NCBI GenBank assembly: GCA_023014335.1
Contig: JAECYW010000008.1
Span: 2,356,001-2,420,000, forward strand
Reading direction: 5' to 3'
DNA length: 64,000 nt
Source of the DNA: Galerina marginata
Lineage: Eukaryota; Basidiomycota; Agaricomycetes; Agaricales; Galerinaceae
Positions within the stretch are counted from its first letter, which is position 1. Every line of letters starts with the position of its first letter. Under the pieces are notes generated by a model that had not been told where the DNA came from, did no database searches, and was given only the letters and a program-made list of their open reading frames with translations. The translations under genes and the position numbers were made by a program. This document shows, in pieces, positions 47,797 to 58,265 of the stretch.

Positions 47797-48379
47797 TCAG
47801 AAAAGCCGAATTTGGTCCTCCAGCACAATACTCCCAATCATCTTCTCCGAGACATAGGAAAACCGCTGAGGGCACGACGCCCCGTACCTTTCCTTCATTT
47901 CCGTCAGGGCGAGAGGTTCGTTCAGCTGATACAGCTCCTTGATCTCATAACCATACTTAGAAACCTTCAACCCCGCATTAAAATCTGCATTACCCAACCC
48001 TTCCTCGTCCTCAATTTCACCGGGCGATTTACCGTGGCCTATTGTGGCTATGTAACGCAGTGTCGAGTCCGGACTGGATACGTAGAACCTGACAGTCCGG
48101 GAAAGACGGATTCAGTGTTGAGTCAGGTGAAGAGCAATTTAGCGATACTCACCACATCCGCTCGACCGTGTTAGAGATCAGATATTTCCGAAACTCGTGG
48201 TTCTTCTTCCGTTCAACGATGTTGTTCATATGAACAGGTTTAATGGAGATGAGAATGTCCGCTTTGGATGTGCCAGACGAGGACGATTTGGAGGGTCGAC
48301 TGCTCGTTGAGCCGAAGGGAAGTTTTGACTGAGAAAGTGAAGAGGCCTTGCGTGTTTTCGTGGATGTCTCTTGCTTCAT
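47797..48379 (-). CDS. ASCH/PUA-like domain protein
   Basis: Two exons (48379-48153, 48088-47797) encode 172 residues. After a Ser/Lys-rich lead of about 45 residues, ADILISIKPVHMNNIVE, KNHEFRKYLI, then WFYVSSPDSTLRYIATIG follow the pattern of ASCH/PUA-like beta-barrels (I-K-P...I..g.k..EFR....v...w.Y.s.P). Such folds bind RNA or modified nucleotides. The end (PQRFSYVSEKMIGSIVLE) is typical of fungal members. It lies tail-to-tail with the aaRS-like gene, but different strands mean no shared transcript. Specific function unknown. Confidence 0.75.
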
Positions 48380-49046
48380 GTTTGTGATGGTGTGGTGGGT
48401 GTTCGACGTGCAGATCTTGGTTTATTGGGTCAACGCGAGCACGTGATGTGATACTCTAATTACGCGTCTGTCACGGACGCGTTGTGATACAAATAGCCAT
48501 GAAGTTCTAAAATAAATCTCTCCCTGGGTGGATCGGCGAGCAATGCAGTGGATATTGATAAACCTCTAAAATGAACCTCCCCTTAGCGGGATCGGTGAGC
48601 AATTTGGTGAATATTAAGGCAACCCAGGGGTGTCTGGATGGCGAAGATTAGATTAGATGAGCTAAAACAACCCCCAACCCGTCTGCACTCACCTTGCCAG
48701 TAAATCTGGTACTGATATATTTTAAATGGAGGCTGATAGAACACGAAGCATACTCATATCTTTCCAAATTTTGCCCGGGTGTGCACTTCATCAGATCGAC
48801 AAGCACGTTGGTCGTTACCGAAATAGCCTTGAATTACGTAATCAAGACCCTGTGAGCGCCGTGAGGCTTTTTCGGGCTTGTCTTCGTACGCGTCGTGGCG
48901 GCATTGAATTGAAATGCATTTTTGCTGTGTCTTCGTCTAGCTTTTATACCCCGGCCCTTTGCCTTCGAAATACCCATATCTTCCATCTATCCAGCTATCC
49001 TCTCAGTTACGTACCCACTTGATAACTTTGGGCAACGCTTACAAGA
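48380..49046. other. Divergent spacer containing a short tandem repeat
   Basis: Promoter region shared by the ASCH gene (-) and the stomatin-like gene (+). It contains ACGCGTCTGTCACGGACGCG near 48462-48481 and the 59-base tandem repeat listed separately. The ORF at 48726-49022 has no motif. Confidence 0.5.
48506..48624 (+). repeat. Two-copy 59-base tandem repeat
   Basis: Two imperfect units (48506-48564 and 48565-48624). Both start TCTAAAAT.AA.CTC and share GGATCGG.GAGCAAT and GTG.ATATT. About three quarters of positions match. Origin unknown. Confidence 0.7.
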
Positions 49047-50645
49047 ATGAATACCCCTCGATTGGCACGTACGAACCTCATAACTGGCGTTCGGGGCAGC
49101 GTTTCTTTGGGCAATCGACAAGGACTGGTGTCTGCTTCCTCTCGTGCTCTAGGTCGAAGGACCTTTCTTACGGTTATCCAGCAAGGTCATGAAGGCTGGC
49201 GTCTCAGGTGATTGGTCCTTCATATACTCATGGTCGTGTGCTTATCTAAACCCACAGTCTCGGTCGAGACCCAGTCAAACTAACACCTGGTCTGAACATT
49301 AAGATACCCTTCTACCACACATTGACCGTCCTCGACGTCCGCGAGTCCTCGGTCAACATTCCCAATGTGCGAATTTGCTTCATTAAAAATTGAAGGGCAT
49401 GTCGCTAACACGAATCTTCGAATGACTTTTTCAGCTTCCAGGATACACCGCCGATAATGTGAGAAAGCTTTTGGACGCGCCCTTCCGATACTCATTTCAT
49501 ATCTTAGGTTCCGATCTTATGCTCAGGATCCCTGTTCTACCGTATAAAAGACAGCTACAAGGTGTGCTTACAATTGTCACGATAATTCCCGTTTACTTAA
49601 CATCTCCGAATAATTTCAAGGCATGTTTTGGCGTTTCGGAAGTAGAAAAGAATGTGCAAAATATCGGGACGTCTGCTGTCCGATCTGTTCTAGGAACATT
49701 CTCCTATGACCAAGTGCGTCGGTTAAATCCTCTGTCGAATTTATTTCTAAGATTGACCTAATCGGTCTTTCTAGGTCATCGCAGATCGAAATGATTTAAA
49801 CAAGCAACTAAACGTTGTCATTGGAAACTCGATCTCTGTAAATAATTTCGTGTCAATTGGTTTTGACATTGATTCTCATCATTTTGGTCGTTTATGTAGG
49901 ATTGGGGTGTTGAATGTACAAGATTCGAGGTTCAATCGTTCCAGCCTGCGAACCGCGAAGTCGAGGTGAGTTTTCTAACATTAGTTCTCTAACCAATTCG
50001 CGATCTCATCCCTTTGTTATAATTCTCCAGCGCCAACTCGAACTTCAAATGGAAGCCGAGCGTAATCGCAGAAAACAGCTTCTGGACACACAGGCCCAGA
50101 TCAACGTCGCCGAAGGTCAGAAGCAACGGGTCATTCTGGAGAGCGAGGGTCATGTACGTGTCCTTCTTCCTTCGAAACTGTCAGACTATGTTTTTACCGC
50201 AATTATCAACAGCTTGAAGCCAAATCCAACGAAGCAGATGCGAAATACAAAACAGTTTTCCGAGAAGCTGAAGCCCGGTACGTTACCCTACATCCATCCA
50301 TACCAAATCCTAACCGACCCACTGCCCACCAGCCAACAACAAGCCCTAATGGAAGCTTCCGCCATCGCACAACAAGTAGAAAACATCGCGCGTGCCCTTG
50401 GGCCCAACAAAGACTCCATCCTCCCAGAGCACCGCAAACTCGCCCTGACCACGCTCGTCGAGCTCAGGCGTCTGGAGCAGCTCAGGGCCATCGCGGAGAG
50501 CAAGAGCAACTCGACGTATTTCTTCGGAGACAAGGCTGCGCTGGGCATGGCGAACGAGGCATTTAATGTTGACTATGCACAGAATGTCAAGGCTGGAATG
50601 GAGAGTAGGCCTGCTTCTAGCAGGGTTGCAGGCGCGATTGCGTGA
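49047..50645 (+). CDS. Stomatin-like SPFH-domain protein, probably mitochondrial
   Basis: SPFH/Band 7 protein of 356 residues, like SLP-2, which organises cardiolipin-rich inner-membrane domains and proteases. Exons: 49047-49207, 49258-49366, 49435-49458, 49508-49561, 49621-49713, 49775-49837, 49900-49965, 50031-50153, 50213-50277, 50333-50645; all phases agree. The N-terminus is Arg/Ser-rich without acids (SSRALGRRTFLTVIQQ), a plausible presequence. The SPFH core runs from LGRDPVKLTPGLNIKIPFYH through VLDVRESSVNIPN, SLFYRIKDSYKACFGV, and WGVECTRFEVQSFQPANREV. The coiled tail is QMEAERNRRKQLLDTQAQIN..EGQKQRVILESEG. Exon 3 is just 24 nt. Several small exons are unusual but consistent with the family alignment. 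Confidence 0.92.
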
Positions 50646-51218
50646 GGTGTTAGGACCACTCCTGACGTTTTTTACTTGAGTAAAGCCAAATTCCTTTTAC
50701 TCACTACTTACATTCTTACCCTCACCAACAAAATCTGCATGTTTTCATCACACCCAATATTTATCTGCTCTGACTCATTGGAAATCCCCGCTTTCGTTAC
50801 ATACTAATAACAGAGTCATTACATTACATAAAACCTAAAAACTTTCAGCAACTGGATTGCGTTTTTCGGTAAGACGTATGCCTTATTTAACTTATTAGAC
50901 GTTCGGTGAGCCGAGACTGGACGGCAGAAATTTTACCAACTATGAGACCTTTCTTTATCTAAGTACCTCTACTTAGTCCCGACAGGTTTCTTGGAATCTG
51001 AGCAATGGTTTGAATCGAGTACTCCCATTGGTTTAGGTCATATCTTCCTGCTATAGCGGCGAGACACGACAAGCACCTATGGACAAAGCTCGCATATATT
51101 ATTGATCACTGCTGCTCAAAAACATTGTCGTGAAACTAGTCTCTTGAGTCAAATGACTCCATTATTTGTACAAAAAAATACATTGCAAATTCGCAGTTTG
51201 TAAACCTCTACTTGGCAC
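50646..51218. other. Convergent 3' spacer
   Basis: AT-rich 3' untranslated sequence between the stomatin-like gene and the EH-domain gene. No coding signal. Confidence 0.5.
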
Positions 51219-53875
51219 TCAAGTTTTGAGACTGAACGGATGCAAAACGGGCGGCAACTTTCGCGGACCAGGCGCCGGGGGTCGACTCGAGGGGACTGAT
51301 GTTTGGGCTTTAGCTTGTGAATCGTTCTTAGAGATCCGAGCCCTTAATTTGAAGAGTGCTTGCGTCTGGGAGTCGATAACCTTTCCAAGGTGATCAGCTT
51401 CTTCCTGGACTAGGGCGGTCTCTGCCTGAGACCGTCGTAGCTTTTCGTCTTGCTCCAGTGACCATTCCCTAAGCGATGTGCATTCTGCGATGCTGTTGGC
51501 CAATTGGGCCGTAAGCTGACCGATTTGCTGCGCCTTCCGTTCTTGTGCTCTCCTCGCATCCTTCTGGAATTTCAAGAACTCCAACTTGAGGGAATAGTTT
51601 CGTTTTCGCAGATCTTCGTTGGCTCCGCGAAGTTCCCCCACCTGTGTTGATAGTGCCAACAAGGGGAAAGGTTCGAGGTTATCCTCAGGAGGTTCGGAAG
51701 GTCCAGATACCTCTGAAGAAGAATCCGAATCGGTTAGATCGTCATAAAATTGCGACTGTTGACCTCGAAATTGAAAGGGGCTGTCAAGATAACTGGGCAT
51801 GTCATCTTTCGATGGTGTTATCGAATGTGCGTCGTGCTCCAAATCTAGTATTTGTCTTCGCAATGTGATTATCTGCTCGGATTGCGCAGCGACAATCTAG
51901 CGAAGACCCTCAGCCTCACTCAAGGCCTCAGCAATCGCGGTTTGTGATTCGCCAAGCGAGGCCCTAAGAAAGAGCATACGCAGCCCTTGCTTGCGACGTG
52001 ATTCGGAGCGCGGTGATCCACCTGAAGCTAAGTGGCCAACGTTTTTCAAAATCTCCGTTCGTTCTGCGAGCTGTTGGTCTGGGACATTAACGGAGTCCGG
52101 TTGTTGTTGAAACTCTTGTAATGGTGACTGCTGTTTCAACACACCCCCATCCAATGCCGACGTGTTCTCCTCCGAGATGACTCTCTCTTTCTCCATATTC
52201 GATAATTCAGCCCGGAGCCGAGTGTTCTCGCGAAGATGATCTTCTACTTGTTGTTTGAGCTGTTCATTGGAGAACGAGAGGTCAGAAACTTTTTTCTCCT
52301 CCTCGCTCAGATAGGCATTAAGGCGATCTTTGTCATCCTGAAGGTCATCAACTCGATGAAGTATATTTTGGTTCGTACTGTGGGTGGAAATAAAGTTTTC
52401 TGCAAGTTGTGAAAGTCGAGTGATTTCCCGTTTCAATTCCGTCAAAACGGCGTCGTCCATGACGCTAATGGGGAGCCGTGGTTCTGGGATAGAGTGAGAC
52501 AAGGGCAGAGTGGGAGTATACACCGGGAGCGCCGAGGTTGGGGAGAGATCCTGATTGATGTCCCTGACTGAAGATGGCTCATCTCCTTCAAGGGGCCTGG
52601 ACGGAGGAGGCGCAATAACCAGTGGATCCTTTGGAGTACGCAGGCGGGAATCCGATGCCACTGCATTTGGCGTTCTTGTATTTGCCAACTTCCTTCGGAG
52701 TAACACGCTGAACATGGCCAGCCTGTTTGCAGTGATAGTGTAATTGGCGTGGATGTCTGTTTCACCCCTAAGGTAAAAAAAAAACAATGTAAGTATCTTA
52801 AGGATCTGCGGACCACGGGGTCAAGAAAGAGCCGCACCATAATGCGACGAGGTCGACTAGGGATAGGTTATATTCTGCAGCAAAATTATAAGCCACGTTG
52901 CCATTGATGTTTCCTTCTTTCTCGATGTCTGCGATAAAGGATCGTATGCCGGATTCAACTTTCTCAGGAAATTGAATATCTTCAAACAGGTCATGATATT
53001 GTTCAGAATTTGGTGGAGAAATATTCAGTTTAGATGGCAAAAAAGAAGGTGAATGGTTCATGGGTTGGAGGCTCTCGAGCCGGCTTCTCAGATCCCAACG
53101 TCTCAGGCAGGCTTGACGGAGTCGAAATTAACCAAGATTTGAGTAATTGCACGGCCAAGGCAAATTCACGGGACTCCATGGCTTTGGGCTCTCTGCCCAG
53201 TCCCTCAACAAGTTCCCTATAAATGTGTCAGTTTCACTATTGTACGCAAGGTTTGCAAACCAACATAAATTTGGCAGCATGGCCTACTGCTATAGTTGGT
53301 TCCGTATAGGCATCCGCCACAATGTCTTCTACGTATGAGTGAATAAGTCTTTCTCAACACAGTGATGAATATGAATCACCCTGACTGCCAGAAAATCCGG
53401 TAATTGAACCAGATCCTTTGAAGTTATGTTTATAAACCGTCGTGTCATCAAAGTTGATTGGTGGAGGCGGTACATCAGCTTTCTTCGGTAACTTATCCGT
53501 AAAGCCTTTCAGCTTGGGCAGTGGCGCCGCTAGTTAAGGTAGCCTCAGCCTTCTGGAAAAGAGAACAGAATTTTAAAATAAAAGCATACCTTTGGACAGT
53601 AATTCCTCGTTTATTGTTTCTCCGACTTGCGCCCATCCCATTAACCGAATTGCGACAACAAGTTCATCTCTGGAAAGGGTTCCACTGCCGGTGCTATCAG
53701 CAATCCTCCATATGTCGCGAACTTGTGTGGGCGAGAGTCCATTTTGCCTGAATATGCCAACGGCACTATCAAAGCTCAAGGAACCCGGCCTAGTCCAGAT
53801 ATTTTGTTCCAAGAGACGATTGGCCATGAGTAGCTCATCGTCCGAGGCAGGGGATTCGAGGAAACCCGTGGACAT
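51219..53875 (-). pseudogene. EH-domain coiled-coil protein gene with two disruptions
   Basis: Encodes an Eps15/Ede1-like endocytic scaffold: EH domains bind NPF motifs. Exons high to low: 53875-53590, 53529-53380, 53328-53265, 53216-52838, 52767-51219. Exon 1 is a good EH domain (AVGIFRQNGLSPTQVRDIW, IADSTGSGTLSRDELVVAI). Exon 2 carries a Pro-rich linker. Exons 4-5 give a second EH-like unit (EYNLSLVDLVALW|GETDI). A long coiled coil follows, ending KLPPVLHPFSLKT. Two breaks: a T6 run (complement of 53039-53044) shifts frame within exon 4, and an in-frame TAG at 51899-51897 interrupts the coiled coil, which continues in frame afterwards. It may be a pseudogene, an allele, or carry sequence errors; an unrecognised intron is possible at the first site. 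Confidence 0.7.
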
Positions 53876-54166
53876 GGTGAGGAGGACTCGAAGAACCGGG
53901 GGCTGTCAAGGCCTCGGAGAAGAACCACTCTTGACGGTGAACCTGGATATTATAGGACATAATTTCAGAACGGACAGCCTTCGTGGTTGCCAGTGGGTTG
54001 ACCGATTTTTCCTAGGAAAAGTCGGGCTTCCTAAAATAGTTGAACGGCGGAGGCGGTTCACAAAACAACGGCATAATTGAATTCTCACGGGTTCACCTCC
54101 AACAGTGGACACCTATCAACCAATTCTTCAACAGTTCCCCTACTCAAACCTTTCGCCAGGTTTATT

Positions 54167-56706
54167 ATGTTTCGAGACGCTCGGAATATGGTTATCACGG
54201 GAGGGACATTCACGGCTCAGATAATGAGTTCCAATAATGGTCGAGAAGGCACTTCCGATTTCTCTCCAATTGTCTACTTTGTCGCTGAAATGCACAAGGT
54301 CTCGTGTCCCTCCAGAAAAATATTGCCTCTGGAGCATTCCACAACTCCTCTGAGCGATATGACCCACCAAAGTGTCACCAAAAAACACGCGAGGCCGTCT
54401 TGAAGAGGATTATGGACTGGGTAAAGGACGCCGCGAAACTTTGCCTATTTATCTGGTTATATGGTCCTGCTGGAGCGGGAAAATCAGCGATAGCACAAAC
54501 CATTGCGGAGATGTGCCATAGAGATGGAATTCTGGCGGGAAGTTTCTTTTTCTCTCGGAGTGTGGCTGGTCGGAATAATGAAGTCTTCCTAATAACAACT
54601 TTGGCATACCAGTTGACAATCACCATTCCCGAGATTCGTGATCGGGTTGGAAAAGCCCTCGAGGACGATCCTTTACTTCTTTCCCGGTCCCTCCAAGCAC
54701 AGGTAGAGGCTCTCATAATTAAACCCCTCAATGATGCAGCTGAGGACGACCCACACCTCCGATTAAGACCTAGGTTTATTATTATAGACGGCTTGGACGA
54801 GTGCGGAGAGTCAAGAACTCACCGATACATCCTCAACATCTTTTTGGATGCTGTGAAGCAACTCACTATGCCACTTTTCTTCCTTCTAGCCAGCCGGCCA
54901 GATCCACTCATCCGTGACACTTTTAATGAACAACCCCTCCACTCCTTAACAACCCGAATAGTGCTGGACGACAGTTATAAACCTGATACAGACATAAAAC
55001 GCTTCCTGGAATCGAGGTTCAATGACATTAAGCAAAAACATCCCTTGCTACTCAACTCGTGGCCTTCTGAACTTGACATTAAACTTCTTGTTCAGAAGTC
55101 CTCTGGACAATTTATCTATGCCTCCACGGTAATGAAATATCTTGATTCTTCCTACCATTGGCCTCCAGACAGATTGGACTCTGTCTTCGGGTTATCAGCA
55201 GCCGCCACCGACAATCCCCTCGCTGAACTTGACCTCTTCTATCACCACATTCTCTCCTCTGTGCAAGATGTTGGCAAAGTAATCGAGGTCTTGACTGTCA
55301 TTCTATTTGTTGAATTCACGAAAACCAGGAATGTGGTAGAGGACATTCTTTTTTACAGACGCGGGGAAGTGGATACTGTACTACGTGACTTACACTCGCT
55401 CATACAAGTACCGTTGCCCAACGATGAGCACGGCGAACTCCAAATCTTTCATGCTTCTTTACCGGATTTCCTCCTCGATCGTTCTCGTTCTGGGATTTTC
55501 TACATAGATACAGCTCAAGCCAATACGAAACTGACAAAACTTTGTTTGAAGCACTTCAAGCAACCACATGTTATGTGTCAAGGTGTGTTTTCGTGCCCAA
55601 CATTACAAAAGTCGTGAACCAATTTGACTTCTTATAGATGGAATCAACCTACATCGTTTGCGTGCCCATTTTATGCTCCATTGCGTTAATGCGCAACCAA
55701 CTCCAGACCTCCTCGAGGAGCTTTACGATATCGACATGTCTGCCCATCTCGCTTTTTGGGCCTCAGACAAAAATGTGTTTGGAATCCTTGAACACGACAA
55801 CAAAAGGATCTTGAACCTGTTTATGTGGCTAGAAAATAAGGCTTGTCTGATTCTAATCTCACCTTAATTATTCAGAACTGACATTGGTATTTCCAGCAAC
55901 ATCCGAACTGCGATACAAGTTTATTTCAATATCACATGGTCGAAATCGACGACTGGATTTACAGCCAACTTGAAAGCTACCCGCACCAGTTTCTACTAAG
56001 ACTACTTTTAGCCGCCGGCAGCATCAGCAGTTTTATTTCCGAGGAAACATTCGTAATTCTGGGGCCAAACGTGAGAACCGACACTAAACCACGTCGCCAT
56101 GATCCCCTCCAGATTTACTCTTCAAAAACCGGATATGGTGCCTTCTATCGCCAATTATCTGAATTCCTGGCCGACCGGGCTCGTTCCAAGGAGTACTTCC
56201 TCGGCCCTCCCCAGTATGCGACCCTCGCCATTTTTGTCGCTACATATCTCACCAATGTGTAAGTTTCCGAATTTTGGTGCTTAATGAGCGTGTATACTCA
56301 CATGGCATCAGACACAATCGCAACGCCGAGATGTTTGCGATGAATTTACTTGCATTTGTTCTTCCAAAGTCATCGAAAAGTCCGGAGCTCGCAAAGGTCC
56401 TCCGCTGCCATTGTTTACACAAACCCAATGAGGATGACCTTCTTCAGTCAGAAATTTCTCGATATTTACAAGTACGTCCGTTGTTCTAGCCCCGATTTCC
56501 TAGGTTCACGAATTTGATAGAAATATGAAAAACTTGGCCTGGGGAAAATACATGACGAAGATAGGACTGGTGGCATACTTCTTGTGGCATATAGGCGACT
56601 GAAGAATGAGGAAGACATGCCACCAGACTCATATATCGTCTGGGCGAAACCCCATGGAGACAATGGTAACGACGAAGAACAGGAATATGATGTTGTCTTC
56701 CAATAG
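54167..56706 (+). CDS. NACHT NTPase (NLR-like protein)
   Basis: STAND-type P-loop NTPase, likely a sensor in fungal self/non-self or immune signalling. Model: 54167-54271, 54316-55582, 55638-55840, 55897-56258, 56312-56471, 56521-56706; about 760 residues. It opens MFRDARNMVITGGTF, the short motif common at the N-terminus of mushroom NACHT proteins. A linker follows (GAFHNSSERYDPPKCH). The NACHT core has Walker A YGPAGAGKSAIAQT (Lys about 91), Walker B FIIIDGLDECG (Asp about 193) and LLASRPDP. The C-terminal 400 residues are helical (LHRLRAHFMLHCVN, FYRQLSEFLADRARSK) without clear WD40, ankyrin or TPR repeats. Uncertain points are intron 1 (44 nt; a 17-nt alternative is too short) and intron 3, which needs a GC donor. 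Confidence 0.85.
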
Positions 56707-56886
56707 TAGATTAAGAATGTATGAAATTTAATTCTGGTAATTTCACTTGTCAAATTCAATGAAAGTGAAAGAAAAATACCCACTCATTCCTTGTCAATGA
56801 CGCCGATTCATGATCAAGGTCAGTTTCCTTACTTGCATATAGTATATATATGTGTATGTGTATGTAGTACATGACAGGTTGGAAGC
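56707..56886. other. Convergent spacer
   Basis: Short AT-rich spacer between stops of the NACHT gene and oxygenase copy 5, with a (TATATG/TGTATG) microsatellite near 56840-56870. Confidence 0.5.
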
Positions 56887-57857
56887 CTAGTTATAGAATA
56901 CAAGTGCTCTGACCTCAATGGATTCGCGGAGAGGTGTTCCCTCTGGTGTGGTTGGGTCACTAAAGCCAGTGTGTGGAGTGAAGATGGCGACGCTGCCATC
57001 TTGAATGGAGTCGAAGCTGCGCAGAAACAATCAGAAAGGAACTAATGAGAAATTAGAACAGAACCGACCACTTGAGAAGGACGATCTCATCTGGGGTCAT
57101 TCCGTGGAGATATTTCCACTTGTGGTTCTCGTTATGTTGTACTCCCATTATTTCGCCTTCACGGTCGGGGTAGATGAGAGCCATTGGAAAGGTGTCGGTA
57201 GTAGGATTAACACTACGCCAGTCACAAAGGGCCAAGGGCCAGTCAACCGCCGGGTGGCTAATGGGACGCCAGAGATTTATAATCTGGAAACGGTGTTCCA
57301 AAAGCTTAGGGGCGTCAGAGGCAGGAAGATGTCGATGAACACGCGCGATCGAGGACTTGAGCGTTTGGTCTACATGCACGAGGACGACAGGCTGACGACG
57401 GTCGGGATGATCGTCGGCTTGACCTGGACGACGGCGGCGGATAGCTGGAAGACAGGGAATGGGTTGGTTGTCGTATATAGGATAAAACGGCAATGTTTAT
57501 TAACGCACTGTGGTCAAATAATTCCACTCGACTGGCGCCGGTCAATTTCTTGATAAGTTCGATGGTCTCGGGATAATATTCCCGGGTAATCTCCTCGTCG
57601 TTTGCAAAGGACCTGTGCTTGCAAGGCTCATGGAAGAACTGAAATCCGGCAGTGTCGAGCGATACGCTGTCCTCTTTGCCACGAAGGTTCTCGATATGTA
57701 GTTCTTTCTCAGCGCGCTGAACGTTTATCGGGTTTTTGCCAGTATTTGGATCGGCATTGATATGCAGAAACGCTCTTTCACCCTCGCTCGGGGAGACGTA
57801 GTATATAAGCTTCCCAGTTGTCGATGATGGGTAGGGCAAGGTGGGCGAGCCGGACAT
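56887..57857 (-). CDS. AsaB/CmcJ-like hydroxylase/desaturase, copy 5
   Basis: Minus-strand family member, 284 residues. Exons: 57857-57509, 57444-57069, 57016-56887, same splice phases as the other copies. N-terminus MSGSPTLPYPSSTTGKLIYY, then LHIENLRGKEDSVSLDTAGF, YYPETIELIKKLTGASRVEL, FDH|TIRRRRPG, LVHVDQTLKSSIARVHRHLP, INLWRPISHPAVDWPLALCD and FTPHTGFSDPTTPEGTP. It ends FYN rather than FYD. Candidate iron ligands (H-x-D, distal His) are present. Closest by eye to copy 1 (shared YPDREGE, QH.ENHKWKYLHG). Substrate unknown. Confidence 0.93.
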
Positions 57858-57989
57858 CCTGTTATACGAGAGGTGTTGAACGGTGGGAAGCTAGAGGATT
57901 GCAAGTTCAGATATTTTGTCATCGCAAAACTTTTATTACATATAGTACCTCATGATAACCCCAGGTACTTCTGTCAACTGACTTCAGTG

Positions 57990-58032
57990 ACCGTGAGTCT
58001 TGTGTAAAAGATGAGTTGAACGGGCTTACTAA
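57990..58032 (-). promoter_or_regulatory. Oxygenase-family promoter, copy 5
   Basis: Minus strand: TTAGTAAGCC (58032-58023) then CAAGACTCACGGT (58002-57990), the same pair of elements as in the other copies. The TATA box is less clear. Confidence 0.5.
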
Positions 58033-58265
58033 TTGACTTTCTGCTTCCTTGGGTATTACGGTTCTGTCGAGGGCCTTCGGCAGCACCGGTTAGAGGGAAA
58101 GGTCTACTGTGGTTCTATAATTGAAATGCTACGAACTAAATGTACTACTAATAAATGATTTCTAAAGGAACATCTTTCCTTGGAGAACTCGAGAATAAAA
58201 TAGAGTAAATCCAAACCTCTCAACCAGTTGCTCAAGACTCTAGATTCTCGCGTCTAGGTCTAGGT

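Noticed and set aside
54299..54315. 17-nt intron in the NACHT gene (gtctcg..ccag)
   Set aside because: Too short to splice; a 44-nt intron from 54272 to the same acceptor keeps frame and is plausible.
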